This document shows positions 9,565 through 21,024 of a stretch of DNA of 64,000 bases, piece by piece. The stretch comes from Calliphora vicina. Lineage: Eukaryota > Arthropoda > Insecta > Diptera > Calliphoridae. Below the pieces are notes generated by a model, which worked only from the letters and a program-made list of their open reading frames with translations, did no database searches and was not told the DNA's origin. The translations under genes and the position numbers were made by a program. The stretch's first letter is position 1. Every line of letters begins with the position of its first letter. The stretch is from assembly GCF_958450345.1 (NCBI RefSeq), contig NC_088783.1, positions 100,931,302 through 100,995,301 on the forward strand. Direction: 5' to 3'.

Positions 9565-10805
9565 AATTATTAATAACAATTAAGCTGAAAATTACAATGA
9601 TACAAATTTCAAATTGTAATAAAATTTATTTCTTATTACATATTCAGTTCTGCATAACATACACTTTATTTCACAAAGACATCTAAAGAAATCTACATAT
9701 TAATTAAAAACTAATCAAGAACCATTCCGTTTGTAAAACTATGTAGCTATATCCGTTCTTCTGTCAATTTTGAATGTCTGTTGAAAACACGGAAATACAG
9801 GGAAAAACTTAGGAGAATGACATTTTCCTCAAATATTTTTTTGTTGATCAGAAATGTTTAGCATTGAAAATGATCAAAATCGGTAAAGTAGAACCAAGGT
9901 AATGGACCAAATGTGAGACAACCTCCAAAAAAGTTGATAGTGTTTAAAAATATTTTGCTATTTTCTTTAAATACATTGCATAAAATATATTGAAATTGTG
10001 TACCCGTTATTCCTATTATAAAAGAATAATTACTGTTTAATATAGTAAAAAAAATCTTAAATTTTTAAACAAAAGTTTGAGAATGGTGTAAAAATAGTTT
10101 TATCAACTTTTAGATATAACCGTACTACTGTGTGGTTAAATAAATTTACATTCAGTTTTTGTGTTTCTCATACACGCCTTAACATATGCTATTTAATTTA
10201 TTGATTGCTGATAACAGTGTTGCCTGAAACATTCAACAGTCAATTGCAAAAAGAAAATTCTTAAATTTGTCGCAAATAACTTCAAATTTATTTTAAGCCC
10301 TAACGCCTATTCAATGTTTCTTCAACTAATAATTATGAATTCGTTGAATAGTATGAAGATATTTTCCATTATTGCAAGCGATTGTGAAAATCCTTCGATT
10401 TGGTGAAGTAAATATAGCTCACAGAGTGAAGGCAAATGTAGAAATGATTTTACATACCTTTTTTAAATACATTTGTCAAATCTAGAAGATAACACATTAA
10501 CATTTAAAAGTCACACGGTTGGTGGTTAGATTTCCTTATAAGTTCTAGGAGACAGTCCCGAACTGGGTATTTTACTTATATGAGAAAATTTTTAGCTCAA
10601 ACAAAAATTGGCACCGTAAGGAGCAGAAATGGCTGCTGTTTGTTTGACAGATAAATTGCTGTCAAAGACGAATAAAAAAAGGCATTTCCGGTATTTTTGC
10701 TGTTTGATCGTGGAGGTGTGCTGACATGGCACAAATGAAAATCCGGTTAAATCAGCGACATCGAAGAGTGATCTCGTGAGGCATCAGCCACCAGAAAAGC
10801 GTGAT
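9565..10805. other. AT-rich DNA without recognised features
   Basis: Nothing coding is seen. CAGTGTTGCCTGAAAC near 10217 looks like the tip of a hAT element, but no matching right end follows. Confidence 0.5.
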
Positions 10806-11249
10806 GCATTAAACACATTCAAGACAGCAGGCTACCAACTTCAATCTGTCAAAAATAAAATGCACACGTTTATATGAAGACGATTATTTTGACGACAGCA
10901 CAGCTACACGGCCACACGACTACACATGCCGATGTAGCCGAATTAGACTAATTTCTATTTTTGTCAACTACAAAACAGAAATAGTGTTGCTAATATAATA
11001 AAAAATGTAAATCAAATTAGTGCCTAAAAAAATATATTTATTTTACTTAATTAATCAAAATAATTGTTTCAATCTTAATTACTTTGGAATTTTGTACGGT
11101 TATTTTTGAAGTGGCAGCACTGAATTATAAATCAGCTGTTTACTTTGTAGCTGTCGTCTTTAAAATAATTCAGTAGCTGCCACACGACTACAACTCCAGC
11201 CAGCAGAATTTGTGTTCGTATAGCCTGTTGTCTTGAATGTGTTTAATGC
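10806..11249 (+). mobile_element. MITE of the GCATTAAAC family, copy A
   Basis: The termini are GCATTAAACACATTCAAGAC and its inverse GTCTTGAATGTGTTTAATGC. The family is also present at 26257-27707 (opposite orientation, with an insertion) and 28241-28626 (truncated). The interior includes GTAGCTGTCGTCTTTAAAAT, shared by all three. I could not assign a clean target-site duplication, so the superfamily is open. There is no reading frame of note. Confidence 0.8.
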
Positions 11250-11602
11250 ATGACTGGTCAAGAGGGATGTTTTAAAACACGGATGTTCCTCGACATTACT
11301 CAGATTTCTACAACATCGCCGGATTTTTAAAGAAAAACTATAAATACATATAATAAAACGCCAATATTAAAAAAAAAACATTTCGAACTGTCAAAACACA
11401 TCAGCATCCGGCACTACAAGGACAACAGTTGAGCGACAACAACCTCAAAGCAGAAATCAGATAAGTAGAAATAATAACAAGTAAGAGTGCTATATTCGGC
11501 TATGCCGAATCTTATATACCCTTCACCTTTGTTGTGGATGCGTTATTATTTGTTATAATAATTAGTATATAAATATGCATGTACATTACAGTGACAATCA
11601 GT

Positions 11603-11835
11603 CAAAGAAAATTAATAAAGTAGCGACAGTACTACAACAAATACAACATTTACAAAAACCACAAGCAATTTTGTTTTTGGTTTAAGGTCTGAGCTGTCAA
11701 AGTTGCCTGTTGTTGTTTTTGCTTTTGGGCTTGTTGTATTTTTCGCCACAACAACCACAAGTGAATTGACAGTTCAGACCAAAGTAAAAAAAATAGTCAG
11801 CTGTTCTACTGAGTCTACTTTATTAATTTACTTTG
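11603..11835. mobile_element. 233-bp hAT-like MITE with perfect 8-bp duplication
   Basis: The ends are CAAAGAAAATTAATAAAGTA and, inverted, CAAAGTAAATTAATAAAGTA. CAATCAGT flanks both sides exactly (11595-11602 and 11836-11843). The termini resemble those of the MITEs at 58862, 59288 and 59734 (CAAGG...ATTAA...AAGGT), suggesting one broad family. There is no coding capacity. Confidence 0.85.
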
Positions 11836-11849
11836 CAATCAGTTGTATG

Positions 11850-13155
11850 GCAAAAAATGTTTGTTAAAATTTTGAAGAGTGGAATATTGTGACACTAGGC
11901 TTTAAAGTTAAATTCTGAAAATTTGAGCCAAATCGGACAACGATTTCTGGACGCACATCGAGGTCAAAGTTCATATATGTATATGTAAAATTTTACTATT
12001 TATATGGAATAAATATGTGAAACTCGTTAACTTTCTGCATTGTTTTCTAGAAATATTTTTGGAAATTAACCCTGTATCTCCTTTGGGTCAAAATGACCAA
12101 AAAACTGTATTATCGCCAAAATTCGAAAACAATTTTCAGTTTTTGAAAAAATTTTGCTACTAAATAAATACTTTTGCAATTCCTCAAGTTTCATTAAAAT
12201 CGGCCCAAAAATATATAACATTTCGCAATCTTTTCATTAGAAATTCCAAATTTTACCTTTGGCCTTCACGATTTAAAGGTTAACGTTTTCCGATTTTAGT
12301 AAAACTTTCAGACCATGTTTAAAATTACCAGTATTATAATATTATGAATAAGTTTTACTTAAAATTTATAACAGTAAGGAAATTGGGCTCATTCGCCAAA
12401 ATATTTTTATTCCCTATTTTGATCTAAATAAATCCCAATGTGATGATCAAAAAATTCTGAAATTTGTTTGACAAAATTTTTAATAATTTGAATATGGAGA
12501 TTTGAAACAGCCGTTAAAAAAATTATTTTTTTTGGCCATACCTGCGAATAGGTTAACGGTATCCTACGGAGACAAAAACACATACACAAGTAAATACGGA
12601 TATATTTTAAATAAAAATTAGCTTTTATTTTAATTTTTCTCGAAATATGTTAATTTTTTTTCCTAAATTGTTTGTTCAAGTGGCCTGAAACACGTTAATG
12701 GTCTGGCGAATTTGTAATAACTTTAACATTTTTTAACCAAATTTTGTCATTTATGTCTCATTACAACGATAATTACGTACATATTTTGATTATTTTGCAT
12801 TCAATTGCAAAAGTATTTATTTAGTAGCAAAATTTTTGAAAAACTGAAAAATTGCATTATTCTCTAATTTTGGCGATAATACAGTTTTTGGGTAATTTTG
12901 ACCCAAAGGAGATTCAGGGTTAATTTCGAAAAAAATTTTAATGTAATATTCATTAATATAAATAAATCTACATATTTCTGAAAAACAATGCAGAAAGTTA
13001 ACGATTTTCACCTATTTATTCCATATAAACAGTAAAATTTTGCATAAATCTGAACTTTGACCTCGATTCGCGTCCAGAAATCGTTGTCCGATTTGGCTCA
13101 AATTTTCAGCACTTAACTAGTGTCACAATATTCCACCCGGCACTCTTTGAAATCT
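11850..13155. mobile_element. Long inverted-repeat (foldback-like) element 1
   Basis: The segment 11877-12183 is repeated in inverse order at about 12803-13130. Examples are ATTTGAGCCAAATCGGACAA against its complement near 13083-13105, and the GACCTCGA and TTGGGTCAAAATGACC stretches. The middle (12184-12800) is unique within this copy but matches the arms of the elements at 37892-38938 and 56905-58025. No transposase is seen. These three form a modular family with different arm choices. Confidence 0.7.
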
Positions 13156-13193
13156 AAACAAAAAAATTGGCTGTCACTCTAAACACCAAAAAC

Positions 13194-13515
13194 AAAATAC
13201 ACAAAGCAATAAAACCAACACACATCCAAACATACGTTTTGTTGTATAAAAAACAACAACGCCAAACGAAACAAAACACCAACAAAAACAAAATCCGCAA
13301 AGCAATCAAACCAACACACATCCAAACATACGTTTTCTTGCTTTTTTGTCAAAACAAAATACGCAAAGCAATAAAACCAACACACATCCAAGCATACGTT
13401 TTGTTGTATAAAAAACAACAACAACGCCAAACGAAACAAAACACCAAAAAAAATACGCAAAACAATGAAACCAGCACACACCCAACATACGTTTTGTTGC
13501 TTTTTTGTCAAATTT
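13194..13515. repeat. Higher-order tandem repeat, two A-B units of about 160 bp
   Basis: Four segments start AAAATACGCAAAGCAAT-like and continue with AACCAACACACATCCAAACA. Segments 13194-13289 and 13356-13449 (A, about 95 bp) end in a TTGTATAAAAAACAACAACG stretch. Segments 13290-13355 and 13450-13515 (B, 66 bp) end in TTGCTTTTTTGTCAAA. So the array is ABAB. Open frames on both strands here follow from the repeat and are not genes. Confidence 0.85.
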
Positions 13516-13854
13516 TCAAATTTTGTCAAATTTTTTTTTTTTATGAAATTTTCAGAGGTTGTCTCGGGTTTTTGCTCATATCTCCGTTATTTATGGACGG
13601 ATTTTGCTGATTTTAAATAGCAAACTTCTCGAAAGCATGTCTGACAGAATTATTGAAGATTTGGATCCCGAAGATATCTGGGGTCTTCAGAAAATTGATT
13701 TCAACTAACAGACGGACAGACAGACGGACATGGCTTAATCGACTCCGATATCTATAATGATCCAGAATATATATACTTTATAGGGTCGGAAAATTATATT
13801 GTGGAAATTACAAACGGAATGACAAACCTCTCACGAGGGTGAAGGGTATAAAAA

Positions 13855-14739
13855 CAAAATTATTTTAATTATTTTTATTCAAGTTGACTAAATCCCATAG
13901 GGTTGAAGTTATGCTACAGTTGGCTTTTAAGAAAGATATTTGCATTTTGTTATTAGAATATAATATGTCAAAGTCCATCTATAGTTATAGCTTGTAGTTC
14001 CGTTAGTTTTCGAGTGGCAGGTGATAGGGGTAGATAAATAGCGCTATTTTTTATTCTCGTCGCCCAATTTTTTTAGTGCCAATTTTACTTTTATGAATAT
14101 CTAGCTAAAACTTGGGAAGGACAAATCGTATTTTAGAAAAGCTTAAAGTAAGGTCCAAACTTATATTAATAAACATTAGTATAAATATTAGATTTAGGGG
14201 TGATACCAATGATACGCGAAGTATCATTGGTGGTAGAAGTGGTAGAGACGTCAAGTGGACAGACAACAGCCATGTTCCACTACAGGAAATAAAAGGTCAC
14301 GAAAGGTCCCTTATTATTTATTGTTGTTTAAAATTTTTAGTAGCACTGGCACAATTTAACGTCTAAAAGCGTAGAATTTACACACAACGAACACCAGCCC
14401 ATACCCGCTGAGTTCTAGCCGCAATAAAACTAACTCGCACCAGTCTTGAGGATGGCAACCAGAAAGAATTGTATGTGACAATCATTTAGGGTTGCAACAT
14501 GTTACATAACTAGCTACATGACTAGTTATCTTAACACGTGCATGTCATAAGAAGGGAGTAATTGACCTTTTTTGATTACAATGAGACTTTCTGATAGCTG
14601 GTCCAAAGTAGTCAACGCATTGGCTTCACAAACTGGTTGCTAGCGTCAGTTACCTAACTGGTTACTTGATTAGCTACATAACTAGTTATTTTAACATGTA
14701 CGGTTGCCAATTGACCTCAAATAGTCAGCTGAAAAGACA
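13855..14739. other. AT-rich DNA with a weak local duplication
   Basis: A motif like ACTAGCTACATGACTAGTTA near 14508 recurs loosely near 14652-14690, each time followed by a TTGACC stretch, suggesting an old local duplication. Nothing else is recognised. Confidence 0.4.
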
Positions 14740-15125
14740 TATCATAGACAGTCCAATAAACAATTGCATGTAAACTAATCTTCCTCCGACAAATCTCCAA
14801 TGGATTGATTCTGGTGGTTAAAATAACTACATTCTAAAGTGCTGTACAAAATAAACGTTTAAAATTTAAGCAAAAATAAACTGTATAATAATTATATCAA
14901 CACAATTTGTATAAAACAGTTTGAACGAATTACTCACAAATCGTTTAAAGTGACTACACCTTCGATTACTTAGAGACAATTAAGAAACAATTGTCTTCAC
15001 GCTAGATTACTTGGGATGTATAAGGTAACCAATTGTCTTCTCTCTGCACTACAGAGAGCACATACGTGTCAAATGACCAAAATATATAAATTGGATTCAG
15101 CCAAGTGATAAGACATTTGTGACAA
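14740..15125. repeat. Dispersed repeat shared with 49230-49500
   Basis: Several blocks in the same order match the later segment: TTGATTCTGGTGGTTAAAATAA against TTGATTACTTCTGGCGAGTAAAATAA, CTAGATTACTTGGGATGT against GTACTTGAGATGTGTAAAG, and CTCTGCACTACAGAG against TTTGCATTACAAAG. It is an old diverged repeat of unknown class. Confidence 0.4.
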
Positions 15126-15795
15126 TTACTGTCTTTAAGGGATACATTTATTGGAATCTTATCCAATTATAAAATAAATGTACAAATCTTGTGTTGAGTT
15201 CAAAAGTCAGAAAAGTAATGAAAATTTTATTGAAAAATTTCCTTCATGAATAAATAAAATATCATTGATAATTCGATATAAAATATTAAATTATTTAAAG
15301 TAAACAAGTAGATATTTTGTTGATATCTAATGTTCTAATACATGTCACAGTACACATGCAATACATACCGTGTGACAGCCCTATTAAATTTGAAATGCTG
15401 TCGCCAACCATTGTCTATTCAGTCGTGAAACATGTCTGGTTTGAAGAACATCTCGTGTATTTTAATCATTTTGTTGTTTAATTTTCGAAAGTTTTGTGTT
15501 TCTCAAAACTGTATTCATAATTTGTGTAGTTTTATATTAAATTAGTTGCATTTAGTGGTATAGTGCTTTTAAAATGTCTATGCGAAAAATATTGAGTCAG
15601 TGCACGGTTCTTTTTTTACTGCTGTTTAAAAATTTCAGTGTCATCGAATTTAAAATGTTTAAAATAATAAAAAATGATTTTAACGAACAAACACTTTTTT
15701 GAAAAGCTTTTAAACAAATTCTCAATTGACTGTGAAAAAGTATTTAATTAAAATTGTCGACTAAGAATATGAATCAGCATGATTATCTCTGTTAC
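15126..15795. other. AT-rich DNA without recognised features
   Basis: No frame, repeat partner or terminal repeat was found. Confidence 0.5.
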
Positions 15796-15972
15796 TAGCT
15801 GACCCGGTGCGCTTCGCCACCCCAATTAGAAGAAGGAAATAGTACTATTAAGTCTCCCTTTGTGAATCTAATTGTAAATGACTAATTTCATATTTCTGGG
15901 TCGTTTGGGCTGTGCGATGATGAATTAGTCAGTCAGTGAGTCATTAACGTTACTCTTTAATATATATAGATT
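15796..15972 (+). repeat. Short dispersed repeat starting CTAGCTGACCCGGTGCGC
   Basis: The opening GACCCGGTGCGCTTCGCCAC recurs at 24361 as GATCCGGTGCGCTTCGCCAC with the same following AGTACTATTAAGTCTCCCTT. The 3' end carries AGTCAGTCAGTGAGTCA and TATATATAGATTC, a tail like those of RTE-related SINE/LINE remnants. The class is uncertain. Confidence 0.45.
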
Positions 15973-15982
15973 CTTCCGGCTC

Positions 15983-16384
15983 GGTCGCTATTTAAAATCG
16001 AGAAAATCGGCCCACAAATGGCTGAGATATAAAAACCGGGACAAACTCGATTTTTGGCCTATTTTTGATCTATATCTGGATTACTAAATATAGACAATAT
16101 AGATATCTAATGATAGATATTTCAAAGTCCATTGCAACGATGTATATAAGGCTATAATAATGTGGACCTACAATGGGTCAAAATCGAGAAAAACAATTTT
16201 TAACCTGAATTTTTTTGTCATACATTTTTTTCTACTAATAAATTTAAAAAAAACTTAAAAAATTTAACAAAAACAAGACCAAAAAATAATTTTGTGAAAA
16301 AATAAAATATTTAAAATTTGTATTTGGTGAAGGGTATATAAGATTCGGCACATCCGAATATATGTAGGTCTCTTACTTGTTTTT
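15983..16384 (-). mobile_element. GTCY-tract (mini-me-like) element fragment
   Basis: In minus orientation it keeps the AATCGGCCCACAAATGGCTG segment, GACCTACAATGGGTCAAAAT, and the end GGTGAAGGGTATATAAGATT to TCTTACTTGT. The GTCY-tract half is missing. Confidence 0.65.
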
Positions 16385-16514
16385 CCTTACATTGCTGATT
16401 CTAAAAAAATTAACTAAAAACCTGTTTTCTGAGGCTATTCCAAGAATGTGTAACATTAAAACTAATACTCAACTGATTTAATTCCTTTCCTATTTCAACA
16501 ACTTTTGCACAGAG

Positions 16515-16987
16515 TATCCAAAACCGAAAACCGGTCAAACGGTTTATTCATCTTTGTAAACCAGTTTCGGTTTTCTTTAACTTTTCGGTTTTTTGATAAA
16601 CCGGTTTTAATGAAATATATTTTCAAAAGCTCATTTAAAAATTTTTTATAAATATTGATTTATTTTGTAGAAAATTGTAGCATTTGACAATATTTCGTAA
16701 AAGATATAAAATAATTGCATAAAGATAGAACCTTAAGAATTCAAAAATGTTATATTTCCGAAGATTAATACACAATTCTTAAGATATTTCTTTTAGAGAC
16801 CACAAATAAAACTAATTTAAGTAGACCTTTTTCATATTGAATAAAAATTTTATATAAACCGGTTTTTTTTGAAGACAAATACCGAAACCAGTTAACCGGT
16901 TTTTTTAAAAGACAAAAATCCAATCCGGTTTTTTAAAAACCGCACTTTTTCGGTTAAACCGGAATCCGGTTTTTTGGACACTCTAAC
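16515..16987. mobile_element. Inverted-repeat element rich in ACCGGTTT
   Basis: The left tip AGAGTATCCAAAACCG and right tip, inverted, AGAGTGTCCAAAAAACCG are terminal repeats. AACCGGTTT and its variants recur more than ten times in both orientations, concentrated near the ends, like transposase-binding subterminal repeats. I found no clear duplication. A related fragment lies at about 25531-25602. Confidence 0.5.
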
Positions 16988-17061
16988 AGTAAACTTATTA
17001 ATATTATATTCGTTATTGAAAACAAAAATAAAACAAAATTTTATTTATTTTTTGTCATTGA

Positions 17062-17902
17062 CAGGGAAACCGGAAATATGCTCTAAAAAAAGCGTTTTAA
17101 GCGCTTTAAATATGCAGTAAAAACTTTAAAATATGCTCTTAAAATTTAAAAAATATGCTCTTAAAAAACAAACTTTTACATAATTTTTAACCCAAAAATA
17201 TACTTTTATTTAAAAAAATTAATACAATTCATTTCTAAAAAGGTAAAGTAATATAAAATAAACAAAATAACATGAACTAAAACAAGTATAACAAAAAATA
17301 AATACAACATAAAAACAATAGGAACTTAAGCTATGAAAAGGCCTCGAGAGGTATTTTTTGATGATATTTTATATAAATATAAAGTCACTTCTTCAATTAA
17401 GGTTATTATTGCAATAAATTACAAAATATTGACTTAAATTTTCAAGTCAATATTTTTCAAGCAAATTTAAAGACAATATGTCTTTAACACTTTGAACGGT
17501 TAAGTTTGAATTAGAACTAAAATTTTATATTTAGATAGCGCTATTATTAAAATAGTGCTTATTTTATATTAAAAAAAAGCCATCTGTTTTTCAATTTTGA
17601 ATTTTAAACAAAGGAAGTAAAAACCGGTAACACAACAGCGAAAAATAAGTAAGACACAATTTGTTTTTGATAAAGTCAAAATATGTTATTAAACAGTAAA
17701 ATATGCTCTAAAAACGCAAAAATATGACATAAATATGCTCTTAAAACAAATATATGCAAAAATATGCATTTAGGGGTAAAATATGCACTAACAAATCGAT
17801 GCCAAAATTCTTAAATAGTTCTGAAACGTGTAAAAATATCTTATCCATGTGCTCATTAGACTCACCAGAAAAAACATGCATTTGCATATTTTGGTTTCCC
17901 TG
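17062..17902. mobile_element. 841-bp hAT-type non-autonomous element with perfect duplication
   Basis: The termini are CAGGGAAACCGGAAATATGC and, inverted, CAGGGAAACCAAAATATGCA. GTCATTGA flanks both sides exactly (17054-17061 and 17903-17910). AATATGCTC-type motifs are repeated many times near both ends, as is common for hAT transposase binding. The interior is AT-rich with no transposase. Related AATATGC sequence occurs at 60345-60460. Confidence 0.9.
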
Positions 17903-18060
17903 GTCATTGACATTCCCTTTCGTCTTTGAATTGTACCAAAAAAAGTACAATTGTACCAACTTCGCCATCCCTGTTGTAGAATGTTGTTACATGTAACAGG
18001 CCTACCTAAACAAGAGCGGAAGGCGGAACGTTTGTTTCCGCTTAGCTTTAACGCTGTCAT

Positions 18061-18373
18061 GTCTATAGCTATATTCGGCTGTGCCGAATCTTATATACCC
18101 TTCACCAAATTATACTTCAGAATAAAAAATTTAAATATTTTTAGGTAAACAAAAAATTGTTATATTAATTTTTAATTTTTTGGAAAAAAAAATTTTAGAA
18201 TTGTTTTTTTTTAAATTTTAAAATTTAAATAATAAAAAATATTTTTTCCGATTTTGACCCATTGTAGGTCCAACTTACTATGGTCTTATAGGGTCGGAAA
18301 TGAAAAATGTAAAAATTACAAACGGAGTGACAAACTTATATATACCCTTCTCACGAAGGTAAAGGATATAATA
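18061..18373 (+). mobile_element. GTCY-tract (mini-me-like) element, internally deleted
   Basis: It has the left end with TATATTCGGCTGTGCCGAAT and ACCCTTCACCAAATTATACT, then TTGACCCATTGTAGGTCCAA. It jumps from the GGTCTTATA segment straight to GGGTCGGAAATG and the right end CCTTCTCACGAAGGT. The GTCY tract and the GGATCCCGAAG core are deleted. Confidence 0.65.
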
Positions 18374-19558
18374 AATATAACAACCCGGATTATTTAAACA
18401 ATAAAGTACATTACAATATTGGTGCTTCTGATTTTTGTTTTGTTTTTGTAAACTAAAATTTTATAAAAAAAAACTATGATGTATCAATCATGTATGTAAT
18501 TTATTTGGGGCCTTCGGAAAGTAGATTTCAACAGAAAGGAGATCTATAACGATCCAGTATATATAAACTTTATGGGGTCGCATATGATAAATTACAAACG
18601 GAATTACAAATTATGCCACTCATGGTTAAGAGTTTAAAAATAGAAAATTCAAACAACTTGTCGGGTCTTTAAGAAACTCGGAAAATCAAACGAGGTGATG
18701 CAGGGGCTACAAGTTGACCACCACAGGTTATAGTTAGTAATTATAATTGCAATCGTGTTCATATGCAGTCTTTAATCGTGTTCATTTTGAAAATTACAAC
18801 AGCATGATAAATTTATAAACAAAACATTTATACTTTTGAAAATTAGGGAAGTTCCCGCATGACGTGCACAAAACAATAACAGCGTACTACAGGCTGATAA
18901 ATTTATAGACGTGTTAGCCCAACCATTTAAAGATTTCAGTAAACAATGAAATTCATTAATTTCATTGCTTATTTAGTATTATTTTTAGGACAAAGACATG
19001 TTAATCACTAGGGAAAGTACAAATTTTGGGGGAGTTACCCCTTATAAACAGATAACACCTGAAATAAATTGGTATCGATATGAAATATGACCTTAAGCAA
19101 GTATTTTCCAAAAAAGTATAGAAATAAAACTTAATGATTACTATTTGCTCATACTAGATACTAATATGCGAATATAGTATCGTATTTGTTTTAGTCATAC
19201 ATAATACTATGTACATTTTATAGTTTATATGTATGTATTTGGAAATTTTAGTATTTCTTTAAAATTATTTTATTTCTAGTTAATTTCAATTTATTATCAT
19301 ACACATTACTAAACAAAATAATATTGTTAAAATTAAATTGAATTGACCACAAGTGAAAGTCCACTTGAAATAATTGCTGTTCTAAAAATAGAACAGTAGG
19401 CATTTGTTAATAATGATTTATTGAGTATTTTGTAACGATTCAGTGTTAAACTATCATAAAATTCTATGTAATATAATGTTAAATCGAGTGGGTGTGAAAA
19501 ATCATCTCAAACAATTTACATAATTAAATATCAGAATCAATACACATTAATTTGTTAA
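18374..19558. other. AT-rich DNA with one degenerate element scrap
   Basis: At about 18507-18630 a diverged right half of the GTCY element is visible (GATTTCAACAG, GATCTATAACGATCCAGTAT, ACAAACGGAATTACAAA). Nothing else is recognised. Confidence 0.45.
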
Positions 19559-19889
19559 TCTATATATATAAAAATGAAATGGTCCATGTATGTAATGACA
19601 TCACGTGAAAAAGGCTGGATCGATTTGGCTGATTTTTTTTATTCGATTCAAAATTTTCAGGAGATGGTTTGTAAAGAAAAAAAATTCTAAAATTCCAGCT
19701 AAAACTCGGATTTTTGTTTTTTTTTATGAGTCCAGTCAACTGTAATAAAAAAGCTCCCTAAAGTATGCAGTATAAGTTTAGATATTTTATTTGCAAATAA
19801 ATAAGAACAGGCAGGTTTATGTGTGTTGGAGAAACTTTAAGAACTAACATTAGTAAATGTTACCGGGCGAAGACGGGGCGGTCAACTAG
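19559..19889 (+). mobile_element. Non-autonomous Helitron
   Basis: It starts TCTATATATATAAAAATGAA, has the GGCTGGATCGATTTGGCTGA block, and ends GGTCAACTAG before a T, with a GGGCGAAG-type stretch just upstream. Helitrons begin TC, end CTRG and insert between A and T; here the flanks are A and T. It closely resembles 27003-27330. It is 331 bp with no Rep/helicase coding. Confidence 0.8.
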
Positions 19890-21024
19890 TAACTAATATA
19901 GGACACCCTTTGTGATAAACTTAATATTGCAAATTTCAGACAATTTCCAGATAATAATTGGAGGTATTTCCTTGAAGACCAATTCAGGACGTTTATACTG
20001 GTTCAGAACTGACTCTTTATGTTGTGAATAGAAGAGTGATTCTAGATGTGAAGCTCGTAGTTGTGGAAGGATCCTCTGGGACTAACATCTTTGACAGTTG
20101 TCCTAAGCTTTAACCTGAATTATTAAGGCAGTGAGAAAAAACCCTTGATGTTCTGATAGCAGTGAATTTTGCTGCCAGTGTCCCACTCAAGTTCCTATAA
20201 ATACGGATAGACTGAAATTTATCCTAAGAGCTGGCTGATCTTCAGCGTTCTACATTCCCTAGTCCTGGACCAGATAATAATGACTCTGGAGGAACTGGGT
20301 ATTAACCAGTCGACTATTCACTTCACAGGAAGACTTCTGACAAATAGAGTCATAAAGTAACGAATCAGGCTACTACGCGTATCATGTTGCTGTGGCTATT
20401 TCTATTAAAAACCGGGCTACCCTCTCTAATGGTACTTGATCGCTGGTGTGAAAACGGACCTCGTACTATTCTCTAGAAAGTACAATTTTATTATGATCGG
20501 TTCATAATTAGTCATAGCTCCCATACAAGACCCGCTTCCGAAAATCACTTTAAAGTGCATAAATCTGTTAAAAATGATGGTATACATACAAAATTCATGA
20601 TAAATAACTTTCATATAGACACAAATCTCACGACCTAATTTCATGGTGATCGGTCCATAATTGGATTTGTAATCCAGTTATTGAGCAAAAAAGGTGAAAA
20701 ATTGGTAAAAAATTTAAAATAAATGGTCATTTTTGCGATTTTTCGGGTAGGTATGTTCCGTACTTTTTTTCTACTATTCAATATCTACAACTTTGCTTCA
20801 GCCACAAAAGAGATATTCCGTACGGTATAACCGTGCTAAAATATAGAAAATGTAATAAAAATCCACCTTGAGGAAAAATTATTATATTAAATTAGAAGTT
20901 CTTATTTTTGGGGCTACTTTCACGTGCAGTTGTCAGTATTGAGTCCCAAAAATCATGTGTTGTACTGTGTTATCTATTACACCCTAATGGTGTGCGATAG
21001 TGGATTCAAACAATGAGAATTATC
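19890..21024. other. Less AT-rich stretch, possibly old LINE or GTCY-type sequence
   Basis: The part at about 20280-20360 reads LEELGINQSTIHFTGRLL and could be a worn reverse-transcriptase fragment, but no core motif supports it. The part at about 20490-20660 (GGTTCATAATTAGTCATAGC, TCCCATACAAGACC) resembles the module repeated at 23040-23760. Confidence 0.3.

Larger units (their letters stand above)
11477..13854 (+). mobile_element. GTCY-tract (mini-me-like) element carrying other repeats
   Basis: The left end AACAAGTAAGAGTGCTATAT with the TTCGGCTATGCCGAA palindrome, and the right end ACGAGGGTGAAGGGTATAA, match the ends of the element at 34851-35676. The right part holds the conserved GGATCCCGAAGATATCTGGG segment and a short GACGGACAGACAGACGGACA tract. 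Between the ends lie a hAT-like MITE, a 1.3-kb inverted-repeat element and a tandem repeat. Dipteran mini-me elements are known for a conserved core and GTCY microsatellites. The equivalence is by resemblance, not by search. Confidence 0.65.

Noticed and set aside
10210..10240. CAGTGTTGCC tip of a hAT element
   Set aside because: No inverted partner GGCAACACTG follows nearby.
13167..13610. A 147-residue plus-strand frame and a 116-residue minus-strand frame over the same DNA
   Set aside because: Both arise from the stop-free ABAB tandem repeat and have only repetitive composition.
20280..20430. Possible R1-type reverse transcriptase remnant (LEELGINQSTIHFTGRLL)
   Set aside because: No RT core motif follows in any frame, so it is only mentioned in the region note.
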